Assembly: GCF_011745365.1 (NCBI RefSeq) | Contig: NW_024468916.1 | Coordinates: forward strand, 2,897,630 to 2,961,629 | Reading direction: 5' to 3' | Source: Cryphonectria parasitica EP155 | Taxonomy: Eukaryota > Ascomycota > Sordariomycetes > Diaporthales > Cryphonectriaceae | Length of the DNA: 64,000 nt | In this document: one piece after another, positions 32,948 through 45,011 of the stretch | Numbering within the stretch: the stretch's first letter is position 1 | How the letters are laid out: the number at the start of each line of letters is the position of its first letter | Notes under the pieces: model-generated | Database searches by the model: none | What the model was told of the DNA's origin: nothing | What the model saw: the letters and a program-made list of their open reading frames with translations, nothing else | Program-made: the position numbers and the translations under genes

Positions 32948-35189
32948 GCCAACATGTTTTTTCGCCGACTAGCCAGCATAATATCCATACTATCATGTGC
33001 CATAGTATTGCAGTAATCTTCTCAATGCAGAGATCTGCACCGGAGGTGCGTTATCCGCCTGGTAGAACCGCGATTGTCCCCCACGCCACGACCCACTCTG
33101 GGCTTCCCACGCAGCCCCGGTATATAGGTCTGGCCCCACTGCTCGTTCATCCCTTGTTATAGCCATGTAATCCGTCAGTCTTCTGGGACACTGGCAGACA
33201 AGGGTGCTGTGGCCAGAAAATTCTATTCTTTAACATGCTTGAACATGTCTTCAATGAAGGTTAACATAGCATAGACGCTGCTCCTTCCGCAACCTCCACT
33301 TCTTTTGGGCACTGCGTACCGACATCCGCGATCCCAGCATCGCTGTCGTTCAGCTCGTGAGATAGCACAGAGGACCGTGCCAACGGCTGAATTGCAGCTT
33401 ACTAGACCGCACAGGCATGGCGGGTAAGTCCACTGTTTATGCTGACACTTTTACTGATACGAAGGTCCTGGCGAAAGGGTTGTTCCGTCTTGGCCAGGAG
33501 ATCTGGTGAGTTCAATGCTTAATTCACTAGTACGGCTCAGCAAGGGCCATGATCGCCTAGTTCAGCGCCTCACGAAAAGCTCCGTCGTTTCTCTCGCGCT
33601 TAGTTCCCAATACGTGGGGGGGTCTCGTGCTCGGAGGCCATTTTATTTTTTTTTCTTTCCCTTCTTCTTTTTTTCTTCCCTCTTTTCCCTCTCTCATTCT
33701 CCGTGCGTTGACGCAAGTACTTCTTTTGACAGCCAAATCATACGGGCTGTTCTGCTATTCCCAGAACGCTAATCGTCACGGGCACTTGTGATGACCATGT
33801 CCGCCGAGTAGAGCCCGAGCCTGATCTATTTAGGGCCAAACCGTAGGCCCGGGCGTCGTATTAAGATTGGGTCTAGCCCGGCGGCCCGGGGATCTTCATG
33901 GCCGGGTCACCATTCCCGCCCTCGATCCTCGCCCAGACCGCCACGATCCGCTTCTCGCTCGCAGGGCGGCAGTTCCATGGGGTCCTCTTCTTCCCGCTGC
34001 TTGGCATGGGGAATGGATCATTGTTTTTTCCTTGTGTGTGTGTGTCTCTCTCTCTCTCTCTGTGTGTGTGTGTTTCTTCGACATGCCACACAACACCGCC
34101 GTAGGGAGGTTTGGACATAAGACGACATAAACCGTTGAATAATAACAAGGGCAGACGCCACACTTCTTCACTTGAAGTACGTCTCCACACCCACCAGCAA
34201 GGGTGAAGGAGAGGGGGAAGATGGTCAATATTCTGGGCACCGTCCTATTTCACCCTATATACCATAACAGGCCCAGGTTCAAGCTTGATCTTGATGCTAC
34301 CTCTTCCCTTTCAATTGAGCCAGTTGTTCGGTTCTTTGATTGACTGACTGACTGATTAACTGCCTCTCAAACTTTTCTCTCCGGCCTGCTCGCTTTTCTT
34401 CTTCTTGCTTTGTCTTTTCTCCGTCTTTCATTCTCTTCTGTGTTGTGGTAATGCTATTTGTTATCCCACTGCCACTAATCTACTGTGTTGACTTTCCAAT
34501 TATTTTTGCCCTCTCCTCTGCGAGAGTTTCCGAGTCAGCAAAAGAGGTTCAAGACTTGCTCTTTTCCGGAAGCGGAATCCATTTCGAGATCATGCGCGGT
34601 TGCTAAGACATCCGGACGGCAAAACTACAATTCGGCGGACTATGCACAGTCCCCTCTCCTAACCACCCAAGTCTCATGCTAGGTTTTGCGCCGAAGCACA
34701 ACTCAACTCGTTCGGCTTGGACCTTTCTTTTTCGTTTCCCATTCGTCACGAGACCATCTGGAGGAGAAGAAAAGGACATACATCCACGACGACGAGCCAA
34801 GGACGTCGCATTATCTCCGAGCAGTATTATATTTTTTCCCCCTTGAGGCCGATTCCATAATCGCCAATCTACTACACCTGGGTACGACGAACCGTGCCTG
34901 TAACCCTTTTCCATTGGACGCCAGCAGGGGTTTCGTTTTGGGGGGTTGTACCGAATGCATCCTTCTCCTCAAAATCTCGACCACCGGCCTACCTCAGACT
35001 CCTCCTCCTCCTCCTCCTCCTCCTCCCCCTCCTCCGTTTGCTCTCAGAAACTCCCTCGGATATTTTCCCATCCACGGCAGATCTTTCTCTCAGCAACACT
35101 ACTTGCGCAGTAGGCGGTTGTCCAACACACATGGGGCCTTTCGCGGCCTCGACGCACTCGTCGCCGCTGTCGCAGCAATCCCACGCAGC
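32948..35189. other. intergenic region with GT/CT microsatellite
   Basis: No supported gene. It contains a compound (GT)n(CT)n(GT)n repeat at 34033-34073, a CT-rich leader before the CFEM receptor, and CGGAAGCGGAA at 34567-34577. The latter is the core of the word seen in the 3-hydroxyanthranilate promoters. Confidence 0.5.
34033..34073. repeat. compound (GT)n(CT)n(GT)n microsatellite
   Basis: Three abutting dinucleotide runs, GT then CT then GT, in a non-coding spacer. Likely polymorphic in length. Confidence 0.85.
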
Positions 35190-36579
35190 ATGGTGGTGAT
35201 GCGCCCCCTCCTCCGTCTTGCGCCCAATTTCCGGGCCAGACCCACTACAGCCACCATCGCTTCGACAAAAAACTCCTCTTTGGGCAACAGCAGCAACAGC
35301 CACAGCAGGCGCCTTCTCATCCTCCTCTTCAGTATCTTCCTCGTCCTCACGTTCGGGTCCACTCCTGTGGCAGCCCAGTCCTCAGCAGGGAACCTCTCGT
35401 CATGTGGAGTTCGTCTTCCTCTCTCTTCCTCTCTATTTGCATCTTTCCGCCCCGTCCCCGGGCCCCTTTCTATTTTCCTTCAACCCCCCACAGAAGAACT
35501 CTCTCTCTCTCACACAGAGAGGAGACTGACTCTGCTCCCTGAACACAGATTACCTGCCTCCTCGAGGGGCTCAGCCAATCAAGCTGTAGCCTCACGGATG
35601 TCGCGTGCCAGTGCGAGAGCGCCGTCCTGGCGAATACCGCGTTGGACTGTTTGATGGCCAACTGTACCATGCAGGAGAGTCTCGGTTCGTCTACCCATTT
35701 TTTCCTTCTTCTCCCCCCCCCCCCCCCCTCCTTCTCTTCTTAACTTCTCCGTTTTTTTTCTTTTTCCCAATCTTTTTCTCTTGGTCCCTGCACAAGCACG
35801 TACAAGTCATGTGGCTTGTCCAAGGAGAAGAAAACCCCACGCCCCCCACGCATCTATCTCATCCATGTCTCAAGTCACCTCCGTGGCCCGACCCCCCGGG
35901 GGCCAACTGGCTGGGTTCCAGATTGGCGGGCGGGCAGTACGGCATGGCCGCCATACAGAGAGCACAACAAAACATGAAGAGACGGGAGAAGAAAAAGAAG
36001 AAGAAGAAGATTGGAAGGAGGAAAAGAAGAAAAGAGACAATCCAGCTGACATGACCCTCGAAAACATAAAGAAGTATCTCGTTACGAAGCTTCAGAATGT
36101 AATTACTCGCACACCTCCCGGTCGGAACAGGTCGTCGTAATTATGTCGGCACTCTGGTCCGTCTCCGCCCTCTTCGTCCTCCTGCGCGTCGTGTCCAAGA
36201 CCATGTCGAGGACGTTTCACACTGAGGACTATATAATCATCTCCGCGATTGTGTTGGCCGCGGTGGTGTACGCCTGTGCGCTGCGTAGTGAGTAATTGGA
36301 TTCTTTCTTCTTTCCTTCTCTTCTCCTATCATCCCCGTTTGTGGTGTTTGGTCTGCATAAGTACTCCATCAAGCCGTGTGCCGAGAGCCGTTTTACTGAC
36401 ACGGTGCTTTCCGTAGTGGCCGGACTAGGTCTCGGCAGCCATGTATGGGATCTCGCCGACGGGGCTTTACAACAGATCCTGAGACTATGTAAGCTTCTCC
36501 CTCATTATCATTTGACGTCCCAAGACGATTATTTCCTCCTCCGTCCCCATACGAGCACTCTCTCTTTGCTGACCCTGCC

Positions 36580-36614
<35 letters not shown>

Positions 36615-37509
36615 ACCAGTCTACATCTCCGAGATCATCTACGTCGCCGCACTGGCTTTGACCAAAACCTCCATCATCTCCATGTACTTGCGCATCTTCG
36701 ACCCCCACAAACACTACCGGTTCGCCTGCCACGCCGCGCTGCTCTTCATCCTCCTTCCCAGCATGGCAGTCCTCCTGGCCACCATCCTCTCGTGCCGGCC
36801 CATCTCCTACTTCTGGGACCGGAACCCGCTTCAGGTTCCCCACGGGAAGTGCCTGAACGTTGTCGCTCTTGCGTACGCCAACTCCGGTCTCGCCGTTGCA
36901 CAGGATATCATCCTCATCGTGCTCCCCGTGGGCATGCTGTGGAGGCTCAACATCTCGCGCAGGCGCAAGGTTCTCATCGCGCTCATCTTCGCCGTTGGCG
37001 GGCTGGGTCTCGTGGCCACCATCATCCGTCTGCGCACGCTGTACGTCTTCGGCAGCCTGAAGGATCCTACGTGGGACTATGTCCCCGTCGTCTACTGGAC
37101 GACCGTGGAGCTTGCCGCAGGGATTCTCTGCGCGTGTCTGCCCGCGCTGAGGATCCTGGTGGAGAAGATATTTGGTAATGTGTTCCACCTTGGCACAGGC
37201 GACCGGTCAGAGGACGATGCTCGCGGGATCAGGATGGAGAGGCGGAGACGGCCGACGGTGGAGGTGCCTGGGGACGATGTGGAAGAAGAGGAGGAAGAAG
37301 AAGAGTGGAAGGTTAGCGGGTGGGAGGAGGACTGGGCGAGTCAGAGGCGACTGAAGACCACAGGAGATGATGGAGAACAGGCGACGCAAAGTCCGTGCCT
37401 CAAAGGGTCGTTTGGCGATGCGCCTGCGGAACCCAGTTCACATGACCCTGAGCCTGAGCCAGATCCTGGACAGCGCCCGAGTGCAGGTGATAGCTTCGTG
37501 AAAGATTGA
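35190..37509 (+). CDS. Pth11-type receptor with extracellular CFEM domain
   Basis: Five exons (35190-35408, 35549-35684, 36072-36287, 36417-36488, 36620-37509) give 510 residues. A hydrophobic signal segment ends in PVAAQ near residue 64. The CFEM domain follows with eight cysteines in the expected order: SSC, ITC, SSC, VAC, QC, LDC, ANC and SEC. Seven hydrophobic helices of the fungal rhodopsin-like domain (Fung_rhodopsin) follow; GLGSHVWDL, ALTKTSIISMYLRIF and YWTTVELAAGILCACLPALR are standard landmarks. The tail is acidic (Glu run), then basic and Pro-rich, a likely G-protein or kinase contact. Such receptors sense surface cues in plant pathogens. The acceptor of exon 3 (AG at 36070-36071) is chosen because it restores the eighth cysteine. 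Intron 2 has a C16 tract, and intron 4 a (CTG)n run abutting the acceptor. MVVM gives two possible starts, nine bases apart. Confidence 0.9.
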
Positions 37510-38189
37510 ATTGACATGAAATTGGGCATGCATGTTCCCTAAAAGTTGGAAAGGATGTCCAGATTATTTGCCCGCTGCCGGCGTATTCGTAAGCTGCATG
37601 ATTAAGTCCGGCCGACAATGCGTGCACGTTACGGACGCCGGGGCCCGGCGCGGCAGCATGCCACAGAAAAGAGCTGTAATACATAAACATGTCTATCCCG
37701 AGACCGCGTTGGAGCCGGAGAATAGGACTGCTTCTCATGCCGATATCAGCGTCTCGACGAATAGATGAGGGAGCGTAGGTCTCGAATGCATTGCATTTGT
37801 CACCGCTCGGACAACTACTCGCGACGAGCTGTCCGAGCTGAGCCGACCGAGCTCAGCGTCGGACGAATCTGTGCCCGAGTGTGAGTTGTGGCCGTCGGCA
37901 ATTACATACTGGAGTTAAGAGCTTAGCTGGCCCAGGCCTGTGCTGCAATACACAGCTTGGTACTATGTACACCTGCGAATACTGCAGGGACAGATGCACC
38001 TTGCTAGAGACTGGACAGCACCTCACCGGAGATAGGATTGCAGTAGTTCTTGGAGAGATAAATAACCCCCGTGGTCCTCCTGCATTCCGGACGATTATAT
38101 TTGTCTCAAGTCAACAAGCACTACCGATCTTAAGCATCATTACGAAGTACAAACTCAAATTCTTGGGAGAAAAGGGAAAAAAGAAAGTC
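37510..38189. other. intergenic region
   Basis: Spacer of 680 bp with no supported gene. An open frame continues upstream of the NmrA-like ATG to 37881, but that part has no family resemblance and reads as promoter and leader. Confidence 0.55.
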
Positions 38190-39143
38190 ATGTCTTCCCG
38201 CAAGTACAACAACGTAATCGTCTTTGGCCCTACTGGCGGTGTGGGCTCTCAGGTCGCCCTCGAAGCCAACAGGCGCGGAGCCAAGGTGTGGCTCGCGATG
38301 CGGGACCCTACCAAGACCATTCAAGACATCCCCGCCGATGTTGAGAAGTCCGGCAACTTCGCCCGTATCCAGGCCGACCTCACAGACCCGGTGTCTATAG
38401 CCAAGGCGATCAAAGAGTCTGGGGCAAAGGCCGCGTACATCTACTTGATCCACGGGGCGTCGGATGGCATGCGTGGAGCGCTACAAGCGCTGCGCGATGC
38501 TGGCGTCGAGAGCGTTGTCTTTCTGTCAAGCTTCTCGATCACACCGGCTCATGAACTCCGCAAGATCCCACAGTCGGCCTTCATTCCCTGGCTCCACGCC
38601 CAAGTCGAGATCGCGGCGGAGGAGGTGGGCATACCCTACTTCACGGCGCTGCGGCCCGCCGCATTCGCCAGCAATCACTTCAAGAACTTCCTCGACCGGT
38701 CTGCGAAGCCACCCAGGGCGACGCATATCCGGGACGACGCCTGGGTCGACAACATCACTCCGGAGGATATGGGCGCGGTGGGGGCCGCCGTGCTCGTGGA
38801 GAGGCCTTCGAACGGAACCGAGATCATCTACCTGGCCGGACCGGAGCTGATCACCAAGGCGCAGAGCTGGGAAATCATCAAGAAGATCACCGGTCGTCAC
38901 GACATCAACGCGAACCCTATCACCAAGGAGGAATTCCTCAAGCAGGCTCAGGCCCATCATCTCCCAACTAAGGTCGCAGAGTACCTGGTCACGGTCGACG
39001 ATGAATCAACCGAGCGTTCCTACCTCTTCTCAGAAGCCTTGCACCGTGAATCCGTCGCAAACATCAAGAAGTACTCTGGCAAGGAGCCACTCGGATTTGC
39101 AGAGTATATCGAGGCGCACAAGGCAGAGTGGCAGGCGCTATGA
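38190..39143 (+). CDS. NmrA-like NAD(P)-binding protein
   Basis: An intronless gene encodes 317 residues. The start at 38190 follows an A-rich leader and directly precedes the Rossmann strand. NNVIVFGPTGGVGSQVA is the GxxGxxG dinucleotide-binding loop; RPAAFASNHFKNFL and the LVTVDDESTERSYLF region match the NmrA/isoflavone-reductase-like group. These are atypical short-chain reductases that either sense NAD(P) or reduce small molecules. A Tyr-x3-Lys dehydrogenase motif is not evident, as usual in this group. The neighbours (a Pth11 receptor and an uncharacterised small protein) give no metabolic context. Confidence 0.88.
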   Translation: MSSRKYNNVIVFGPTGGVGSQVALEANRRGAKVWLAMRDPTKTIQDIPADVEKSGNFARIQADLTDPVSIAKAIKESGAKAAYIYLIHGASDGMRGALQALRDAGVESVVFLSSFSITPAHELRKIPQSAFIPWLHAQVEIAAEEVGIPYFTALRPAAFASNHFKNFLDRSAKPPRATHIRDDAWVDNITPEDMGAVGAAVLVERPSNGTEIIYLAGPELITKAQSWEIIKKITGRHDINANPITKEEFLKQAQAHHLPTKVAEYLVTVDDESTERSYLFSEALHRESVANIKKYSGKEPLGFAEYIEAHKAEWQAL

Positions 39144-40932
39144 GACGGAGAGGCAAACAGCCACCCGAAAGCCACCGGCAGGGTGATCTGGAGAGGGTCA
39201 GGAGCGCGGGTTAGTAGCCTTGTATGATTCAATCAAGAGCAATACCAACATGGATGCATCAATAGTGCGAGTGACTCCCCAGCCAAGTGTCAGGTATGCT
39301 CCTTGTGAAGCGAGTGCACTAGAGAACGGGCTAGATGTTGAATGTCGTGCCATCGTAGCCTCGTGATGCCCCGTCATCGTCTGCTCTTCAGTGGACAGCA
39401 CCTCAGCGCCGTCGCGGCGGTGTTCTGCGGGAGCGCCGGTCCTGTGCGGAGAGCTCCTATAGTAGGCACGCAAGCACGCCAGAGCCTCGCATAAGGACGG
39501 CGAGGTGGTGTGACGCATCAGGCCAGAGAAGGGTGCAGCGAAAGTGGAGTGCAAAGTGGATAATGACGCTCTGGTATTCCCGTGTCCTCCCGAAGCAACG
39601 CATTCCAGCAGTCCCGTTGTCAACACGAACGAAGGAAGAAAAGAGATGGAAGAAAAGGCGTCGGCTGGGTTGGGTGATGTTTCACGTCTGCGATCCCTAT
39701 TGACACCACGTCTCCTCAGCATGCCTGTGACCAATCAAGGGAATTGGGGGTTACTACTCTTTACCAGGGCACTGCCTTTGGGTGGGTGGGTCGTTCCCTA
39801 CTGCATTTCCCCGGATTTTCCCCAGGTTTTATCGCGATGAAAAGAGTATAGGGAAACACAGGTGACAGGCTAGTTCTCTTCAGGGGAGCAGGATTACCCA
39901 CTCACGGAAATGGCCATCGCCCAGGGGTCCATAACTGCTGAGCTGATCGTCCGTTGCTCCATTACTGGTAGTGGTCCCTGGCCGGTCACGCGATGGGCTG
40001 ATGTGTTGATACCAAAGCCCTCCTGATCAAGGAGCAACAAAAGCAGTTGTAGTGGGAAGAGGAGGAGGAGGAGGAGAGGTGGTGGTGGTGAAATTGATGA
40101 ATCTGCTAGAAATAAATGCCAGTAGCCTCTGCTGTATATTGGCACTGGTGTAGATGAAACTGTTGCAATGACCAGCCAGCCCCACCCCTCTTCAGATGGG
40201 TGTGGAAAAGGATGATGGCGATTGATTTGGTGGCAGCTGGCAGGTGTGTCAGGTTACCCCGCCTGATCACGCACACAAGTACACGAATGCAAAGAGGCAG
40301 CCAGCAGCCAAGAAAAGAAGAAGGAAGGGGCCCCCCTCACTCAACCTGGCACACACCTGAAAGAAGCTCACGCCATTGATGGAGGGGGCCGCCACTCATC
40401 CGTTCCTGCCGTGCTGCTCGTTTAGGTCAATGGTGGGGCTGCTGCTACTGTTACTGTTACTGCTTGCTGCTGCTGCTGTTACTACTGTATGTATGTACTG
40501 TAGGCCGCCACGGCTGCTAGGGGAGCTCCATCCCCCTCCCTCGCTACCTGCTACCTGCTTCTCTCGCGTGATGACATGAGATTCGACAATACAATGTGCC
40601 TGCCCTGTCCTGCCCGTGCCGCTGCCCTGAGGGGCAACGGACCAATGCCAATGCGGAATGCGAGGAGCAGGGGACGTGACCTATGACCTTCCCACCTTCC
40701 CCTCCTTTTGTACTTGAACAGCTCGTCTTCCCCTCTTCTGTTCCCTTGCTGCTGTTCTTCTCTGTTCTTCTCCAGCTCAGATCAAATCATCCACAAAGCC
40801 CGATCTTCAATTAAGCCATCTCATCAACACTGCGGATACAATCAGCCGATCTTCCCAAAGTCAACTGATTGCTCTGACAACACACACAACAATACCGCAT
40901 CCAGCCTTCGCACCACATCTTTCTCGGTCATC
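39144..40932. other. intergenic region with CTG and CT repeats
   Basis: No supported gene in about 1.8 kb. It contains short trinucleotide runs (GAG near 40060-40080, CTG/TGC near 40440-40480) and a CA/CT-rich leader in front of the next gene. Confidence 0.55.
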
Positions 40933-41682
40933 ATGACAGAGCCACTCGCCAAAGTTGACTCCGCTGTCGATGGCGTCGACGTCAAGGATAACAAGACGGT
41001 CAAGAAGCCCCGGCAGAGCACTGTGGCCGCTGCCGGAGTGTTCAAGCTCGAGGATCTTGGTATGTCTCCTTGTTGGTCACTTTTCAATATTGTAGACGGA
41101 CCTGGCTGACTGCTATAAACAACAGTCGAGGAAGGAAAGACAATTCAGATCGCCAAACAGACCCAGAAGACGGGCTGGTAAGTCAGAACGTGCTACTGAT
41201 GCTCGGACGACCGCAGGCTAACCCGGTTCCTCTGATGTCTTGTGTAGGAAGATCAACACGTCACCAAACACCGTTGAGGACAAGGACATCCTCAAGCTTC
41301 ACCTGACCGAGCCACCAATCAAGAAGATTGATCTGCATTTCCCATTGGGTTTGGAGGTCACTGCACGAAACCTGAAGGGTGTCACCATCAAGGATGCCAT
41401 GGATGCCATCCACAAGCCCTACAAGAAGAAGGTTCGTCCGGCTCCTCCTCCTACCCTCTCAACAAATGATCCTCTACCTCCTCTCTGTCTCCTTCTCAGT
41501 CCAGTCGCTGACCTTTTCCTCCTACCCAACAGCAAGATGACGAGCTCCCGGAGGCCTACCTCAAGGGATTCGAGTATGACCCAGAGGAGTCCAAAACCCG
41601 GCTGGTAGTGCACCTGACATCGACTCCGGAGGTCGAGTCTACCGGTGGTAAGAAGAAGAAGAAGAACAAGGGTGAAGAGTAA
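40933..41682 (+). CDS. small conserved protein with lysine-rich tail, function unknown
   Basis: Four exons (40933-41059, 41126-41177, 41248-41431, 41533-41682) give 170 residues. The N-terminus is charged; the middle part, from DKDILKLHLTEPPIKKIDLHFPLG through VTARNLKGVTIKDAMDAIHK to AYLKGFEYDPEE, looks like a compact alpha/beta domain. The GVTIKDAMDAI segment recalls the VTV-DV-AI motif of fungal DUF6699 proteins; this is a weak, memory-based link. The C-terminus is GKKKKKNKGEE, suggesting nucleic-acid or nucleolar association. Splice sites are canonical and every exon is in frame, so I am confident that it is a gene, but not of its role. Confidence 0.8.
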
Positions 41683-43058
41683 GCCATCCTTACATGCAGG
41701 CGGGCCACAGGTGGCAGGATCTGCACTGTTAAGCGTTGACAAGCGGCCTCATGGAGCTGACTGCCATGATATGTTGCTGTGCTCGGCCGCTTAGGCCAGT
41801 CACATTGACACCGCTGGCTGCAGTAGTTGAATCTCATATCTATGACCAGTCTCTAGTTTCACTGAGCTGTTTGCCTTTGCAGGTTAGCTGCATCAGTGCT
41901 AAGAAGAAGAAAAAATGGACCGTTGTTCTTTCTCGATGACATTGAACATGACGCAGATAGCCGAGCTGTCACTTACAGACGATGACCCCCTTGGCATCTG
42001 TCGCTGTATCCAAATCCTTGGGTCGGCTCTACCTTCCTGCTGCCCTTTTCACGTTCGTAAATAATTACAACACGAAAGAGAGACACGACTGACAGGACAC
42101 ACTACTGGACAAGAGAGGCACTCCGTAAAAGGCGTCCTGCTGAGCTAATGAGCGTATCCATAGTCGGTGGCCTCATGCTGATATCGCACAGACTTGCCTC
42201 ATTCCAGTTTTGAGCACACCGGAATTTCCCAAATGCCTACAGACGAGACGCAATATACGCATACACACGCACACCAGAGCTACTAGATATCCATTGTCTG
42301 TCCAAAACGACTGATTTCCCTGCGTCCAAGAGGGAAGAAGAAGAGAAGCAAGGGACCGGCAATGCGGCAGGGCATTGCCACGTACGTGTGTAACAGGAGA
42401 TTAGGAATCTGTCCGCCAGGACTACCACCAGTCTCGCTTCCTCTCTATTTTGAGATAGAGAGAGAGGGAGTTCCCTTCCGTCATCCGTCTCCAAGAGTCT
42501 TCTCCCTGTATGTCATTAGAATTCAGACTGAACAGCTACCGCACCTCCTCCTGAAGCGATATAGTCAGTGGGGCGGATTGAGTCGGCCCCGCGATCTCGA
42601 CGGTGGATCCTTGAGCAGCCACCAACCCCGCATCCACCGACGTTAGCCGCCCCGCACCACACCGCGGAATTGAAGGGCTTCGGTAGAAGAAGGTTGTAAT
42701 GCACTGACTGCTTGGGGGGCAAACGCCAGAAACCAGGACCAACGCCTCCAAGAGCCGAAGGGCGAGGTGCGAAAGGCGCAAGCTGCTGCTTTCCATCTGA
42801 ACGGTACGAGTACATGGCAACTCTCTCCAACAAGATGGTCTCACACCTTCTCTTCGACAATGACTGATTGTTTGTGGTGCTATCGGCTCTGAGCTCTTTC
42901 CCACTGCATTGATTATCATCATCGTCGTCGTCATCGTCGCTATTGTGACTATCGTCGTTCATCCTCTTCATCTCCCTGATCTTCTTCAGTAATCTCTTCC
43001 TCGAGAGGGCAAGAGGGCAAAAAGACATTGCAGCCGCAGTCCTCCGCCCAAGGTCAAC
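41683..43058. other. intergenic region
   Basis: About 1.4 kb without a supported gene; holds the promoter of homogentisate dioxygenase. A GAC/ATC-type trinucleotide run lies near 42915-42960. Confidence 0.55.
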
Positions 43059-44618
43059 ATGCCCGTGACACAGTTCGACTTCAAGGAGAAGTATCGTTAC
43101 CAGAACGGCTTCAACTCCTACCTCGAGTAAAGACCCAATCAGCCTTGTCTCCTTCTCCCAGCGAACATGTTGTTTTACTTGCAATGGAATGCAGTGGCTC
43201 GGAATGCTTTGCTGACCTTCTTGTCTCCTCTCGCTTGATCTCACAGGACCGAAGCAGTGCCTGGCGCCCTCCCTGTCGGCCACAACTCCCCCCAAAAGCC
43301 GCCTCACGGCCTCTACGCGGAGAAGCTCTCCGGAACCGCCTTCACCGCGCCTCGACACGAGAACAAGCAGACATGGCTGTACCGCATCCTCCCCTCCAGC
43401 GCACACCCTCCCTTCGCCCCCGCTACAGACCAGCCGCTCAACGGCCACACCGAGCCTGGCCAGGCTGTCGACTTCAAGGAGTCCGCCGCTACCAAGATGC
43501 ACTACATCCCGAACCAGCTGCGCTGGGACCCGTTTGACCACGGCTCCGGCGACACCGACTTCGTGTCTGGTCTACACCTCGTGGCTGGCGCTGGCGACCC
43601 CACCATGAAGAGCGGGCTGGGCATGTACATCTTCGCGGCGGGGCGGTCCATGGATCCCAACCACGCCTTCTACTCCGCCGACGGGGACTTTCTCCTTGTC
43701 GCGCAGGAGGGAGTGCTGGACATCCGCACCGAACTGGGCTGGCTCCTCGTCCGCCCCATGGAGATCGCCGTGATCCCCCGCGGCGTCAAGTTCGCCGTCT
43801 ACCTGCCCGACGGCAAGCCGATCCGCGGCTACGCCCTCGAGCTGTACCAGGGCCACTTCGTCCTCCCCGAGCTCGGCCCCATCGGCTCCAACGGCCTCGC
43901 CAACGCCCGTGACTTCCAGGCCCCCCTGGCGAGCTTCGACGAGGATTTTGGCTCCGTGGCATCAGACGACGGCGGCGCCCACGAGCACCTGGTCACGGTC
44001 AAGTTCGCCAACAGCCTGTACGCGACGCGCCAGCGGCACACCCCGTTCGACGTCGTGGGCTGGCACGGCAACTACTACCCGTACAAGTACGACCTGGGCC
44101 GCTTCAACACCATTGGCTCCATCAGCTTCGACCACCCGGACCCGTCCATCTTCACCGTGCTGTCGGGCCTGTCGGACCACCCGGGCACCGCCATCGCCGA
44201 CTTTGTCATCTTCCCGCCGCGCTGGCTCGTGGGCGAGGACACCTTCCGCCCGCCCTGGTACCACCGCAACACCATGTCCGAGTTCATGGGGCTGATCTGC
44301 GGCGGCTACGACGCCAAGAAGGGCGGTGCCGGCGGTTTTGTGCCCGGCGGCGCGAGCCTGCACAACGTCATGAGCGGCCACGGCCCGGATGCCGACAGCT
44401 ACGAGGGCGCGCGCAACGCCGAGCTGAGGCCCGCCAAGGTCGGTGACGGGAGCTGTGCCTTTATGTTTGAGAGCTGTCTGATGGTGGGCGTCACAGAGTG
44501 GGGGCTGAAGAAGTGTGCCAAGGTCCAGGAGGAGTATAGCCAGCACAGCTGGGGCGGCCTCAAGGTCCACTGGAAGAGGCCAGAGGGAGCCAAGGCGGAC
44601 GGGCACTTGTTGAAGTAA
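43059..44618 (+). CDS. hmgA: homogentisate 1,2-dioxygenase
   Basis: Two exons (43059-43126, 43247-44618) give 479 residues. The short first exon ends inside the conserved [15 protein letters not shown] start, a fungal and animal HGD hallmark. The Fe(II) site is intact: His and Glu in [11 protein letters not shown] and His in [24 protein letters not shown]-like [18 protein letters not shown] and [15 protein letters not shown] segments complete the double cupin. It opens homogentisate to 4-maleylacetoacetate in phenylalanine/tyrosine breakdown and limits build-up of pyomelanin. In aspergilli the gene clusters with fumarylacetoacetase and maleylacetoacetate isomerase; neither is visible here, so the gene stands alone. 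Codon use is strongly C-ending, suggesting high expression. An (AT)10 run starts two bases after the stop. Confidence 0.97.
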
Positions 44619-45011
44619 AGATATATATATATATATATATAATATGTATCACCTCATGCTTTACCATACATTGCGAACCTTCATGGCTTGCGTTCCCAAC
44701 AAGAAAATTTTCCGTCCTCATAGCAACAGCGTTTCCACCCAAATTTGTAGTCAAACATTATAAAGTAGCCCCTCACAGTGAAGCCCGTCGCAAAACGAGA
44801 AGACCCTCCATTGGGTATCTTTGAAACACATCCGTCTGCATGTCATGACTGAAACAATTTGCCAAAGACCGAAAGCCACCCACACACATAATCCAAGGAC
44901 TCGAGCCACAAGCCTTTTTTTTTTTTTAAAAAAAAAAAAAACCAAAAAAAACAGAGGGAAGGGTAGTAATGAAAGAGAGCCAGAGGATGTTCACCGCGAC
45001 AAGTACCTCTC
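44619..45011. terminator. spacer between convergent genes with (AT)10 and T13A14 palindrome
   Basis: Between the converging hmgA and methyltransferase genes are an (AT)10 run (44621-44640) and a run of 13 T followed by 14 A (44915-44941). Either could serve in polyadenylation or transcription stop on both strands. No gene is present. Confidence 0.45.
44915..44941. repeat. T13A14 perfect palindrome
   Basis: A run of 13 T is followed directly by 14 A, forming a perfect self-complementary block midway between two convergent genes. Confidence 0.85.

Noticed and set aside
33418..33772. ATG followed by a good donor (gtaagt) and a later acceptor, possibly a short spliced gene
   Set aside because: The resulting frames give no recognisable product and end in low-complexity CT/T sequence.
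43962..44606. 214-codon minus-strand frame opposite hmgA
   Set aside because: Antisense shadow of a strongly codon-biased gene.
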